A stretch of 64,000 bases of DNA from Oopsacas minuta (GCA_024704765.1 JAKMXF010000110.1:310001-374000); one strand, 5' to 3'. Counted from the stretch's first letter, positions 36,801 to 47,477 are shown. Translations and numbers: made by a program. The notes: a model not told the origin generated them from the sequence alone.

Positions 36801-37208
36801 ACACTAAGGATAATTTTGTAAGAAATTAGCCCATTAATAAAACAATACCTTATGATTTGTAATATTTTCTATTTGAGTGAAGAACGCTATGCCCTTGGGT
36901 TACTCAATTAAAATGGGAATCGATTTTTACAATATAATACAATAAAATTGAATTAAATCGAATAGTAATCTGGATAAGACGAACAAATATTCACACAAAA
37001 GCAGGTCCCATAATGGTAACTCAATTGTAATTACTCCGGTTAATACGAACTCCAGATGGATATTGATGGCCGATATGTACAAAATAAATCGTGAGGAAAT
37101 CGGCATTAAATTGTTTGCATGGTTTAGTAAGAAGGCGAGTTATAATAATAATAGCATATATGTACGCAGGTTATAAAAGGTTACCCTAATTGCTGTCATA
37201 TATAAATA
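33895..37208. other. 3.3-kb AT-rich region
   Basis: No supportable gene. It begins with a family K inverted-repeat element (33991-34120); the rest is AT-rich with no clear repeats beyond a possible degenerate family D end near 36960. Confidence 0.5.
33991..34120. mobile_element. MITE-like element, family K copy 1
   Basis: The left end ATTTCATCCTTACCAATCC is inverted at the right end as GGGAGGGTTGGAAAGTATGG. A second copy lies at 42225-42380. Confidence 0.55.
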
Positions 37209-40200
37209 TTACATAGAGTTTGTGTGGTTATTCTGTAGAGATAGTAGAATATTGTCTAACTTCTGTTCAGCTGTATTTTTAGCTCCTTTCAAATCAATTA
37301 TTTCTCTTTGTAGCTCTCCTAATAGAGATTTTAGATGTAGAACTTCGTCGGCATTAGATTGATCTATTGTATCATCTTCTATTCCAAATCTTATACCTGT
37401 ACCCAAATGGTTATGTGTTGTGTCTCTAAATAATAATAATTGTTGAAGATACTCGATTCAACGTTTTGTTGTATAGTCAACTCCTGTTATACCGAAGTCT
37501 TAAATTGTACAATTATGGTCCCAAACCGTCAAAGTAGCATATATTTAATCGATTATATCAAATTCTACTTTTATCAAAGTTTTATCGTCGCGGTTCCTTG
37601 AGCTTCGATATAACAGGAGTTTACTGTGGGTATATTACCTAAGTTTTTCCAATCTCTTCTTCATACAATCATCCCTATCCAGTTGATGTAAGGCTATACC
37701 TTGAGAAGTGTTATCGTGCTTACTAGCTAGTTTAGCGTATGTATCCCTCTCCTTAGCAGTTCTCTCTACAAGAACTACTACCTCTTCGAGGTATTGCTTT
37801 GCTGTGAATTCATTGCTTCTAGAAACTTCTATTTCACGTTCAAGTAAACACACCTTAAGATGGATAAAAATTTTCGTATCTTTATTAGACCAGACAATAC
37901 GTAAATAGACTTTAGCCTACGGTTAATGAGAAACTTATTTCAGCTCCACATGATGTCCCTCTAAGCATGCAGGCAGGGGACATTTCATTATCATTATCTC
38001 ATTATTTTATAATGTTATCATAATACAAAGTGGTAATTCATGGAAATTTCAACTACTGTACTCTACTTAGATATGTTGTTAAGCTTGTTAAAGGAGATCT
38101 GTGAAGATAAAATCATCAAAATAAGTTGTGTGGTTGAATTTCACAGAGAAAATGGTGAATTAAAGACAAAATTCTTGCGGGCAGGCAAACTTGGTGCTGA
38201 AACAAATTACCAACTACCAATAATTATTACTAAGAGGTACTATGTTTCCCTTGTATACGTATATACTACCCATAACAAACAATACCTTTTGTTTAAGTAC
38301 TCTAACACTGTTAATAGCAGCAGAACATTTCCCTTCTAACACTGATATAGTAGCCTTATTCTCAGCTATCATAGTATCCTTCTTACTAATAGTAGTTGAT
38401 ACTTCTCTTAGTTTGTTCTGTAGCTTAGAAGATTGAGATTCGGAGTGAGATTGAGCTTGATATAACTGTTCCTTTAGAGAGCTAATCTTACCGCTATGAC
38501 ATTTACGCTCCATTTCTAACTTTGATTTATATGAAGATTTATAGTTCTTAAATCTTTCTGTTTCTCTCTCAAAAGTTTGTATTTTTTCATCTGTTTGATT
38601 TAATTCATGTTTTACTCTTGTTTTCAGCTAAGAAAACATACATTATGAAAATCAATTCACAAATACAATTCAAGTAGTAATAAGCAATATGATTAATAAT
38701 TTTTCTGCTGTATATCAATCTCAAAACTCTGGAAAAGTTAAAATTTGAGTGCTTCGGTGTGTTCTTAAGAAACCTTATCTGTCTAAATTGGTGAAACTAG
38801 TTTATAGGAAAGATATTTACAAGTGAACATACACAAACGGGGTGTCAGGGATGTCGAATAATGCTTCTACAGGCCTTGTTTGTGCAGGTACACTGTCTAT
38901 AATCTACTGTTTTACCATGGGTATAAGCACTAACGAACTTACCTGAAACAACTCTTGTTTAGTAGCATGCAGGTCTCCACTAATAACAACATTCTCCTCC
39001 TTAAGCAGCTGCAACTGCTTCTTATTTCTATCTAACTCATCAGATAGAGGTCGTGACGTCAGTTCTCTAGCTTGTAGTTCTCTCAATAAAGTATTATTCT
39101 CACTTAACTGCTCATCATAAGCTGTTAGCAGTGGAGATAGATAGCTTGTATTACTTAACCAGGGAGTGTTATCTGCTCCAAGCTGCTGTAGAGGTAGTGC
39201 TCTGTCAATGAGAGGATTTTCTCCGTATAAACTCTGATATCGACTCAGCTCCACGTTAAGTCTAAACAAATAACAGAGAATACGTATAGTAAGATAGCGA
39301 TCATTATTATCATACGCATTAGTATTACAGTGAAATCTCCACAAACGGAGCAAACAGGGTAGAATTTTTCAGCGTCCCTGACATCCCGTTTGTGGAGATT
39401 ACAATGTATTAGATTCAAAGGAACAGCTGATCGCTAATTATAGGTATATAATCACATATTACATCCTATTAAAGTTAATATAGCAGGAACAAATGCTACC
39501 TACCTGTACACAATCCTCTTGAGTTCTTTCAACTCTTTCTCTCCATGTACACACTCATGACATTTCCTATTTTCATACTTTCTTGGTATTTCTATATCGT
39601 CCTTAATTAGTGTAGATTCATGTGCTATGTCTCTTAATCTGTCACATTCTTGTCTCAGATAAGCTATTTCACCCATGACGTCATTATTAGCCTCACTATC
39701 AACAGAGACAGGGTTCTGACAGAGAGCTTTTATCTGACCTACTAGCTGAGCGTTCTGTTCTCTCAAATCTACGAGTTTACCTTCTAACTCTACCTGTCTT
39801 TCTTGTAAGTATTGAACTAGTTGCTCGCTAGACAGAGTCCTGCTGACTCTATAACATAAGTTGAGTAAAAGAAATTGCCAATTTGTTTAGAGTTATACGA
39901 AAATACATGTAAGAATCTGTAAGTTGTAAGGCCGAATGCTAAATTTAGTATTAACCATTTGCAAGTCTGATAACAGACAGTATACAGGAGATGAATTTTG
40001 CTTATTGTTATATGACAATCATATCTCCATGGTTAATATCTCTCATACAACAGTACTTTGTCAGGGGTAATTAGGTCGTAAAATCCAGGATACGATTAAT
40101 CATATTTTCACACATTTTCCTATATCAATAACAATTAAATGCTAGAGATTCGTTTCAACGAAGCCATACTAGCTATATTATAATTAATAACCGCAATTAT

Positions 40201-42560
40201 AACTCACTGCAAAATAAGTTTACAGTCAGTTATTCGTTATGAAATTCAGGATTATACCTATTTTCATCTTTTCTATACTCTACGGAAGAGAATATAGGAG
40301 TATGCTTAGAAGGAGATCTACCATTAGGCCCTACAGGTAGCAAATAACCGCTCCCTTCTACACCCGGTACGAAGTAATACTGTATACCATCTATCTTGTT
40401 ACCATGCAGAATATTGTTAGGAATATCGCCTGAATGGTTTAGCGAATAAGTGGTCGGGTCTGTATCTGTATGCTCTGTGTTACGTGACTGTCTTTTTGCC
40501 TGTTTGTCTTCCTGAATAGTAAAGTTATTTGGGTTAATTAATATTATTAGACAGTCAACTCCATTATATCGCAGTTCAAGGGACCGCGATAATTACTTCG
40601 ACCGTTTGAGACCATATTAGCACAATTTCAGAGATAGATATAAGTGGGTATTTCAATATAACGGGTATTGACAGTAAATTCAGTAATTAATTCAGCCATT
40701 ATAATGCAGTATCAGGATTATTACTTACAATTATCTTTTCTTCATGGTTGTGTTGATGTAACTCATTCCCTCCATTAGTCCTATGCAGCTGTTCCTGTTG
40801 TAACTGTAGATTAATCTCTAGCATCTGTTGTTGTCTAGTTAGAAGTTCTAGGTTCTTCTCTCTCTCAGAGGACTGTTCTGTCTAAAACCAGATAAATAAA
40901 TATGATACATAACATAAATTTTTATAATTACATTACATTCACTACTCTAAAATGGTCGTACAGTTTTTGGACTAAAGAAGTAAGTCTTATCCGAGTTCTA
41001 ATGTATATGATTAACCTTATTAACAGCAATATGACTAGTTTGTCTACTATGAGCATGTTCCCCTTCTTTCTTTCCTCTGATAGAGACCTCATTCTCATAA
41101 ACTCTACTCTCTTTCTCAGCTGTTGTATCTCTATCAGTTATCGGTGTACTTTCTCTAACTAGTTCTTTATCTATCTCACGGGAAGAAGATGGAATACTAA
41201 TAGCACTAATATTAGACATATGTGATGTGTTCACCTGTGTAGAGAGAGAGAGAGAATTAATATTCAAAATATTGTAATTATCAATACTAAGTGCATACTA
41301 ACCGACACATTTCTAATCGTCACTTTGTTACCAGATACAGGATCAGTACGTACAGTACTGTATAGTGGATAAGGTTCCTCTATACTGTGTATAGGTGTAA
41401 TATCTCTATCAGTCATGTAATGCTCATTCTGGTAGTGAGGATCTGAGGGTGGAATTGGATGCGATGGTTCAACTGGATTGGGCTATACACAAGAAATAGA
41501 TTTAATAAAAGTTTGCTCTATAATTAGCATACTAACAACGTTCGTTATAACCAATTTGCCTGCTATATCAAAGGTAAAGTGACCGCGATAATTACTTCGA
41601 AATAAGCAGAGTTTGATATAATCGACGAAGTTTATTTTACTTTGAGGGTTTGGGATCATATTTGTACAATTTCAGACTACGACATAAGCGGGTACCTATT
41701 TCGAAATATCCGTGTTCAATATAACAGGATTTGTCTGTAATTAGCAAGGCTGACTGCATGCATGTTTCTAATATAAAGGGTATTACATACCTGTTGATAA
41801 TACCTGATCCTATCGGAGTGTGGTGCAGCATCAGGGAGAGGAGGGAGACCCTGGGGTGTTGGTAGATGTGGTAGAGAACTACTCTTCTTCCGTGAGAATA
41901 TGGAAGCTATCCCTCTCCTCTTTTTATAATCTCTAAAATAACTCAAACCTAAAAACAAATAATTCATATCGGTTATAATATTGTATTTAGACTAACTTTG
42001 GTTTCCTTGGAGTGCTAGCTCTCTGCGGGATAGGATGGGCACGTAGTACTGTTTCTGCAAATGAATTGATCGGTTCAAACTCATGATAGATGTCTGGAGA
42101 AGATGCAGAAACATGAGATAGCCTGTGAACTACTGAAGGGTCCTAGAAAAGCAAAAGAAAGTTATTTGAAAATTTACCTTTTCAAATTTCCTAAAAATGT
42201 GAAATTATGAATTCATTTGAATAAAATTCATACTTACCAACTCCTTTCATAAATTTCTCGACATTTCACGTTATTCCCCATATTCCACCCGAAAATATCC
42301 AGAAATACCCAAAAATGGAAATTTTTCCTTAGATAAGACGTGAATCCTCGGAATAATCCTGGAGGGTTGGCAATTATGAAAATTATGTAATCGCGATATT
42401 TTTCTGTAGATAATCATATCCTCACCGTAAGCGATGCTGTATTCTGCTCAGGTAGTGGAATAAACCCTGGGGTGTCTTGCTCAGGTATAGGAGCTACTAC
42501 ATCTCCCATACCAGCCCTGTGTGATTTGTCTTTCTTACGCCCGAGCTTAAGGAATGACAT
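37209..42560 (-). CDS. Long coiled-coil protein, possibly CEP89-like
   Basis: Twelve exons, all phase-consistent, encode about 888 residues. In coding order: 42426-42560, 41997-42142, 41791-41932, 41303-41482, 41016-41234, 40729-40881, 40258-40511, 39504-39848, 38943-39261, 38286-38627, 37639-37853, 37209-37425. The start MSFLKLGRKKDKSH is basic. The first third is Pro/Ser-rich and probably disordered (DYKKRRGIASIFSRKK, then LPTPQGLPPLP). Coiled coil begins around the exon at 40729-40881 (LELLTRQQQMLEINLQLQQ) and runs to the C-terminus with few breaks (ELSRYQSLYGENPLIDRALP is one). A basic disordered head with a long coiled-coil tail is typical of centrosomal or ciliary proteins. CEP89 is my tentative match from overall layout and the ELSRYQ region only. 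It is head-to-head with the hnRNP gene at 42843. Confidence 0.8.
37473..37627. mobile_element. MITE, family A, full-length-looking copy
   Basis: A 155-bp element. The left end TATAGTCAACTCCTGTTATA is inverted at the right end, CTTCGATATAACAGGAGTTT, then ACTGT. It contains TGGTCCCAAACCGTCAAAGT, the family core on this strand. It lies in the last intron of the coiled-coil gene. Confidence 0.8.
38823..38897. mobile_element. MITE, family B, short copy
   Basis: Left part ACACAAACGGGGTGTCAGGG and right end CTTGTTTGTGCAGGTACACT. It lies in an intron of the coiled-coil gene. Confidence 0.55.
39326..39408. mobile_element. MITE, family B
   Basis: An 83-bp element starting TACAGTGAAATCTCCACAAA and ending CCGTTTGTGGAGATTACAAT, then GTA, so the inverted termini are nearly perfect. 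It lies in an intron of the coiled-coil gene. Confidence 0.75.
40551..40676. mobile_element. MITE, family A
   Basis: Starts ACAGTCAACTCCATTATATC and ends AATATAACGGGTATTGACAG, then TA. The core contains AGGGACCGCGATAATTACTT. It lies in an intron of the coiled-coil gene. Confidence 0.75.
41533..41741. mobile_element. MITE, family A, longer variant
   Basis: The left end is diverged. The right end TTCAATATAACAGGATTTGT, then CTGTA, and core blocks (GACCGCGATAATTACTTCGA, CATATTTGTACAATTTCAGA) are typical. It carries an extra block with CGGGTACCTATTTCGAAATA and TCCGTGTTC, also seen at 18899 and 58034. Confidence 0.65.
42225..42380. mobile_element. MITE-like element, family K copy 2
   Basis: The left end ATTCATACTTACCAACTCC is inverted at the right end as GGAGGGTTGGCAATTATGAA. 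It lies in the first intron of the coiled-coil gene. Confidence 0.55.
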
Positions 42561-42842
42561 TTCTAATAATGTTACAACCAAAATGAAAATAAAACATAAA
42601 TCCTTTAAGATAATTTAGTTATCATGCAGATAGATCGCATATACTTGTTGACCACTGGGGAAGACCTTGACTACAGAATTATGAACGTAAAATTACTGTG
42701 AGAGATAAGTATTCCAATTGAATTCATGGTGCAAATTGTATAGGAAATATGCATTCATATAAACCCTTACTGCTAATATAAGCTAGTTTGTACTAAATGC
42801 AGAATTGAAGTGATTTATCATAGAATATTATTCAGTTTAGAA
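42561..42842. promoter_or_regulatory. Probable bidirectional promoter region
   Basis: Only 282 bp separate the start codon of the coiled-coil gene (minus strand) from that of the hnRNP gene (plus strand). Both promoters, or upstream non-coding exons, must share or overlap this space. No individual element can be called with confidence. Confidence 0.45.
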
Positions 42843-43619
42843 ATGTCTTCTGCTACCAGAGATTCCACTTCTCAGCTCTGTAAGGTGTTCGTTGGAGGAA
42901 TTGCTATCACTACAGACGATGAAACTTTCAGGAATTACTTTTCAGAGTTTGGAAATGTCGTAGATTCTGTCATAATTCGAGATCAACTATCGAACCGATC
43001 TAAAGGATTTGGATTTATTACATTCGATAAACCTGAGCGTGTTGATGAGTTACTCGAGAAACGACCCTTCAGTATTGATGGTAAAGAAGTAGAAGTGAAG
43101 CGCGCTATCCCACGGGAGGAGATCTCACCCATTGCTCATACCAAAACAAAGAAAATATTTGTAGGCGGTCTGAGCAAAGAAGTGACGTCAGATGAGGTAC
43201 GTGACCACTTTGAGGAGAAGTTCGGAGGTGTCGATGAGGTCCAGTTTATCTATGATAAGGATACTCAGGAATTTCGCGGCTTTTGTTTCGTTACAATGAA
43301 CAATGAGGATGTAGTTGACAAAATAGTTATTGACCAATCTCACTCATTTCGCAACAAACCTTGCACTGTCAAGAAAGCAGAGCCAAAAGGTACTAAAAGT
43401 TCTGCAGCCCTGCCCCACAATAATCGTATTTCGAATTATGCTAGTCTAGGGGCGTACTACTACTCAGAGCCTAGTCCTTTAGACCTGTATTATATGGGTT
43501 ATGGATACGGTGCTACTGGTTACGATAGGTTTAACCCCCTTGGACAAGTGTCCCATACGAGAGGAGCAACCTCGAGTTCACTATATTCTGCCACACGTGG
43601 TCGTTACAGACCCTACTAG
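42843..43619 (+). CDS. hnRNP D/AB-type RNA-binding protein, short paralog
   Basis: A single-exon gene of 258 residues. Two RRM domains are clear. RRM1 runs from about residue 12 (RNP2 KVFVGGI, RNP1 KGFGFITF). RRM2 runs from about 104 (RNP2 KIFVGGL, RNP1 RGFCFVTM). The linker KRAIPREEISPIAHTKTKKI is characteristic of the hnRNP A/B/D and Musashi group. A short Tyr/Gly tail (YYMGYGYGATGY) ends in RGRYRPY. The vertebrate hnRNP D, AB and DL proteins end in SYKPY or NYKPY, part of a transportin-type nuclear signal, so this tail points to that subgroup. Expected role: nuclear/cytoplasmic RNA binding in splicing or mRNA stability. The start is the ATG at 42843. It lies about 440 bp upstream of, and parallel to, a longer paralog. 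Confidence 0.9.
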   Translation: MSSATRDSTSQLCKVFVGGIAITTDDETFRNYFSEFGNVVDSVIIRDQLSNRSKGFGFITFDKPERVDELLEKRPFSIDGKEVEVKRAIPREEISPIAHTKTKKIFVGGLSKEVTSDEVRDHFEEKFGGVDEVQFIYDKDTQEFRGFCFVTMNNEDVVDKIVIDQSHSFRNKPCTVKKAEPKGTKSSAALPHNNRISNYASLGAYYYSEPSPLDLYYMGYGYGATGYDRFNPLGQVSHTRGATSSSLYSATRGRYRPY

Positions 43620-43858
43620 CTAGGTAAGAGGACCAATACTACCATATAACCCATACTATATTTAGCTCGATGTGTTTGGCAGAACTTTTGGATTTATTTA
43701 GATAAGATAGATAGTTAATTGTTTGCACAGATTCAGTTCAGTTTTTGCTATAGTTAGTTATTCGTTAGGGCTAGCAGGGTCAGTTGTATTAGCTTTAGAA
43801 GCAGGGCTGGAAAATATACGTAATTCACTTTACTCTGTTTTTGATACCGATTTTGTAT

Positions 43859-43991
43859 TACAGTGGATGCCGATTTATAAGCACCAGATGCACCATCCTC
43901 TGGAAAACTGTTCTCATATATTCCTGTATATTTATCCGTTTATAAGAACACCCTACTCACAAGGATGTTCTTATAATCGGTATCCCCTGTA
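43859..43991. mobile_element. MITE, family C, between the hnRNP genes
   Basis: Starts TACAGTGGATGCCGATTTAT and ends TTCTTATAATCGGTATCCCC, then TGTA. It lies in the 436-bp spacer, 64 bp upstream of the second hnRNP start codon, so it may be in that gene's promoter or 5' UTR. Confidence 0.75.
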
Positions 43992-44055
43992 TAAATATTT
44001 GTGTAAGTTTAGGTATATATATATACTTAGCATTTGAAATACATTTATATGTTCA

Positions 44056-45189
44056 ATGAGTGACCGTGAATCTGACAACAAACACGCCAAAGTGTTCGTT
44101 GGTGGAATTAGCATCCACACAACTGACCTCGGATTCAAAGAAGCCTTCAAACCATATGGAGAGATAACTGATTCTATAATTCTACGTGATCCTGAAACGA
44201 ATCGATCTCGTGGATTTGGATTCATTACATTCAAATTGTCCGATTCAGTGGATACAGTGTTATCAGGACGACCTATTGTCATTGATGAGAGAGAAGTAGA
44301 TGTGAAACGAGCTATCCCTAAAGAGGCGAATAACCCCCAGGCCCACGCTAGGACCAAAAAGGTTTTCATAGGCGGACTACCTAATGACATCACCAAAGAA
44401 GAGTTGACGGATTTCTTCCGCTTGAAAGGACCTATAGATGAAATAGAGTTGGTTTATAAAGAAGGACTTTTCAAAGGATTTGGGTTTATTACATTCGAGG
44501 ATTGTGATACAGCTGATAAAGTTATTGTAGACGGAGAATATGATCTTAGAAGTAACAAGAGGCTATGTCGTGTGAGTAAAGCAAGTACTCGTGGTAGACA
44601 GCAGCAGCAATATAACAACTATCAACAGATGGGAGGCTATGGCCCCCCTAACTTTGGGGGACATCAGTCCCATCCTGCTGGTAGTTATTATGGAGGAGAT
44701 GGAGGTGAAGGCGACGCGTATTATGGCTCAGATTTCAATGGCGGATTCCATGGACACAAAAGTGGATATATGCCAATGTCTCGTGGTGCTTACCAAGGAC
44801 CAAGCAGTGGATATTCTGGCTCTGGAGGTGGTGGATATTCTGGTTCTGGAGGTGGTGGATATTCTGGTTCTGGAGGTGGTGGATATTCTGGTTCTGGAGG
44901 TGGTGGATATTCTAGTTCTGGAGGTGGTGGGCACTCTGGGATGCTTCAATCGCCTGGCTACGAGGCAAGAGGATTTGCTCAGCACCAACAACAAGGAGGT
45001 TATAGTCAAGGCCCGTCACAATATTCTGAGTACATGTACGGAGGTGGTGGGCATAGTGGAGGCGGGGGCGGTGCTGGCTCAGGATTCCCCGGTGGAAGTA
45101 GTTCTCAGTACATGTCTTATAAGGGAGACAGCATGCGAGGATCTGGTAGCGGAGGACGAGGAGGCCGTTCCAGATACAAACCTTATTAG
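44056..45189 (+). CDS. hnRNP D/AB-type RNA-binding protein, Gly-rich paralog
   Basis: A single-exon gene of 377 residues. RRM1 (from about residue 11: KVFVGGI, RGFGFITF) and RRM2 (from about 100: KVFIGGL, KGFGFITF) are complete with canonical RNP aromatic residues. The linker KRAIPKEANNPQAHARTKK matches the neighbouring gene. Residues about 185-370 form a Gly/Gln/Tyr/Ser-rich low-complexity region with five tandem copies of an eight-residue unit (YSGSGGGG-like), then RGG motifs (SGGRGGRS). The C-terminus is RYKPY, close to the YKPY end of vertebrate hnRNP D/AB. Such regions drive RNA-dependent condensation and carry the transportin nuclear signal. The paralog at 42843 lacks this long region. 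The other frames across the Gly-rich region are open only because of the repeat. Confidence 0.93.
   Translation: MSDRESDNKHAKVFVGGISIHTTDLGFKEAFKPYGEITDSIILRDPETNRSRGFGFITFKLSDSVDTVLSGRPIVIDEREVDVKRAIPKEANNPQAHARTKKVFIGGLPNDITKEELTDFFRLKGPIDEIELVYKEGLFKGFGFITFEDCDTADKVIVDGEYDLRSNKRLCRVSKASTRGRQQQQYNNYQQMGGYGPPNFGGHQSHPAGSYYGGDGGEGDAYYGSDFNGGFHGHKSGYMPMSRGAYQGPSSGYSGSGGGGYSGSGGGGYSGSGGGGYSGSGGGGYSSSGGGGHSGMLQSPGYEARGFAQHQQQGGYSQGPSQYSEYMYGGGGHSGGGGGAGSGFPGGSSSQYMSYKGDSMRGSGSGGRGGRSRYKPY
44812..44935 (+). repeat. 24-bp coding tandem repeat in the hnRNP Gly-rich region
   Basis: Five units of about 24 bp (core GGATATTCTGGTTCTGGAGG plus TGGT) encode YSGSGGGG. The units differ by one to three bases, mostly synonymous, so the array looks young. 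Confidence 0.85.
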
Positions 45190-45427
45190 CTGTATACAGA
45201 TACACGTTAGTTTCTTACCCCTCATAAGACGTAATTTATAATACGTTACTACATACACTCAAATTCTTCTATCTCAGAGAACTTAGTACTCACAACTAAG
45301 GTTAAGTAGCACACGTTAAGAGTAAGATCTGAATGGTGAAACAAGTTCATAAGATTAAGGACAACTTCGTAGTTGAAGAATAATATAGTATTGATAAAAT
45401 TTATTGTTTATACATTATTAGTTAAGG

Positions 45428-45569
45428 CAGCGGTTTCAAACATTTGAGTCTATGGGAGGGAAGTCACAGGATGAACACATTCTGTGGACTACCTCCCATA
45501 TAATATTTTTGAGATCCTGTCGTCCGTGGACCACCAAGGGCTACATGGACCCCAGGTTGGGAACCGCTG
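45428..45569. mobile_element. hAT-type MITE with 8-bp target-site duplication
   Basis: A 142-bp element starting CAGCGGTTTCAAAC and ending CCCCAGGTTGGGAACCGCTG, so the terminal nine bases are exact inverted repeats. It is flanked on both sides by AGTTAAGG (45420-45427 and 45570-45577), a perfect 8-bp direct repeat. CAGYGGTTCTCAACC-type ends with 8-bp duplications are the signature of hAT (Charlie-like) elements. It has no coding capacity, so it would need a transposase elsewhere. Confidence 0.88.
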
Positions 45570-46189
45570 AGTTAAGGTTAACGGAGTTATACTTGGAGAA
45601 ATTCCAAACTTGATGGAGTCGTATTATTAGTATGTCTTCGTAATTTATAATAGTAAACAACGAAAATTTTACTTTGTACTTGTTGCTAATCACTCTTAAC
45701 TTTTGAATTATTTAGTTTATATATTTAAATATTTTTAGTAATTTTACAAAAATTACTAATATTTAAGTGAAATGCAAAATATTTGTGATCGAGAACTCTA
45801 CTTTGCTAAGAATACTATAGGAAGTGTAGAACAACTTGTAGAACATCCCTAATAAGTAAGTTAGAATAATTGGATCTCCATACTTGAGAAGGTAAATATA
45901 TGATGCAGCATCGACTTAGTTATATGAAATTTCCTTTCCTTTCAAGACTCTGATGTATTCCAGCTATCTCCTGCCTAAACGATCTATCCTAAGTTACAGA
46001 GAAACATATTCGGCAGATAATTAAAAAATTTTCATGATGGAATCCGAACTGATGTCTGACATCAAGGTTTTGGGATCAGAATATTTTCAAAGAGATTATT
46101 TAAGTGACAATTCTATAGGATGTTTATTTTGTTAACTTATTATATTCTTTTCCTGTAATATTTGCTTCTAGCTCAGGATACCCAATGAT

Positions 46190-46450
46190 ACACTTTTGCC
46201 TTATCTCACTCTGAAATGTAAGATTATTAGTTCGATACTACTAGTGAAGTGATTCTCACTCAAAATCACGTTTTCTCAATAGATTCCTAAGTTCTGACAA
46301 ATAGCACCCTGCTGCTAGTAGCTATTTACAGTTACAATCTTGATTTTATTCAATGTGGAGAAAACGTGATTTTTGTGTGAGAATAAGCTAAAAGTGTCGA
46401 ACTAAATACTTCATTTCATCAGAATGAGAGAAGGCCAAACACAAAAACTG
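46190..46450. repeat. Long imperfect palindrome, MITE-like
   Basis: About 260 bp. The left arm (ATCTCACTCTG, then TTAGTTCGATACT and ATTCTCACTCAAAATCACGT, then TTTCTC) is repeated inverted on the right (GAGAAAACGTGATTTTTGTG, then TGAGAATAAG, GTCGAACTAA, CAGAATGAGAG). Arms are roughly 100 bp or more, with a spacer of about 60 bp. It could fold into a long hairpin if transcribed. No coding capacity. Confidence 0.8.
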
Positions 46451-47009
46451 CCCGTTACAGGTTGAAGTCAATTGAATTTTATCTTAACGTTTTCTGGTGG
46501 TTTGTTTTGACTGATTTGGGCATGTTTCATAGTTTCAGGACTGATCTTGCTAGTTGGTGTATTTGAAATTTTGAAAGTTATGCTCTGGCACGTCCGTGTA
46601 CCTAATACAGTCAGGGTCGCTTATTGTGGAAATCTTGTTAATAATGAGACTTCACATGAAGGGTTTTAAATTAATACGAATCATTTGGGAATAATTTTAT
46701 TGGAGCTACTGACTTGGTTCATAATAAGCAACCTTGAACTTACTGAGATTTATGTGTAGTTACTTTTAAGGAAGCCTCAATATCAACAAAAATTTGGCAG
46801 TGGTTATTCTAAATTGAAAATTTACACTATTTTGCAGGTAACATTTTCACACCCTACCATATGTCGAACCGAGGATATTGTGGGGTAAATAGAACTCGAC
46901 CTGAACTCCGGCCTATCGTTCCCGACATTCACGTGCTTATTTCCTCGGTATTTGCTGTTTTGATGATATATTATGTACATTAATTATTCACCTCTCAATC
47001 AGTTAGATT

Positions 47010-47477
47010 ATGGTAACCCGTTTGAGGATGCGTTTCCAGGTGAAAGGGTGTAGCAATCGTCACTGGTTCAATCTAGTCATCGCTAATAACCGTAAATTTA
47101 GACGTGACGGTAAGCACATTGAGCAGATAGGCGCATACGATCCTTACCCGAATGAAAGAGGTGAAAAACTAGTTTTATTTGACTATGATCGTATACGATA
47201 CTGGCTTGGTATAGGAGCTAAGCCAACACCTATGGTAGCACATCTATTAGGACTATCAGGGATATTACCTGTATATCCTCCTACACTCAAGTTAGCGGAA
47301 AAGAGACGGAAAATTATAGCTGAAAATAAGAGGAAGGAAGAAGAAGAAGAAGAGAAAAGGATATTAGAGGAACAGAAAAAGTTAGAAGAAGCTAGTAAAC
47401 ATGAAGGAGGAAATGATACAATTAAATCTAGGGAATTGGAAGAGGATGTCAGAACTAATAATTCTGTAATTTCCTAA
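47010..47477 (+). CDS. MRPS16: Mitochondrial small ribosomal subunit protein bS16m
   Basis: A single-exon gene of 155 residues. Residues 1-90 match the bS16 family: MVTRLRMRFQVKGCSNRHWF, then NLVIANNRKFRRDG, EQIGAYDPYPNE, YDRIRYWLGIGAKPT, then VAHLLGLSGILP. The Cys-containing start and the lack of a long cleavable presequence fit animal MRPS16, a mitoribosome 28S component. The tail after about residue 95 is a Lys/Glu-rich helix (AEKRRKIIAENKRKEEEEEE), as in other animal MRPS16. The ATG at 47010 is the only sensible start. It is followed, in the same direction, by the RA/WW gene 420 bp downstream. Confidence 0.95.
   Translation: MVTRLRMRFQVKGCSNRHWFNLVIANNRKFRRDGKHIEQIGAYDPYPNERGEKLVLFDYDRIRYWLGIGAKPTPMVAHLLGLSGILPVYPPTLKLAEKRRKIIAENKRKEEEEEEKRILEEQKKLEEASKHEGGNDTIKSRELEEDVRTNNSVIS

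Larger units (their letters stand above)
45190..47009. other. Intergenic region with two inverted-repeat elements
   Basis: 1.8 kb with no supportable gene. It contains the hAT-type MITE at 45428-45569 and the large palindrome at 46190-46450. Confidence 0.55.

Noticed and set aside
41932-41967. Upstream extension LGLSYF of a coiled-coil gene exon
   Set aside because: Joining there puts the next exon out of frame with the preceding one; the acceptor ending at 41933 keeps phase.
44728-45009. Minus-strand ORF rich in TTSRTRIS repeats
   Set aside because: Antisense shadow of the Gly-rich repeat.
44591-45241. Long alternative-frame ORF (VVDILVLE-type repeats) over the hnRNP gene
   Set aside because: It is open only because the 24-bp repeat keeps every frame open; the real frame has two RRMs and a conserved PY end.
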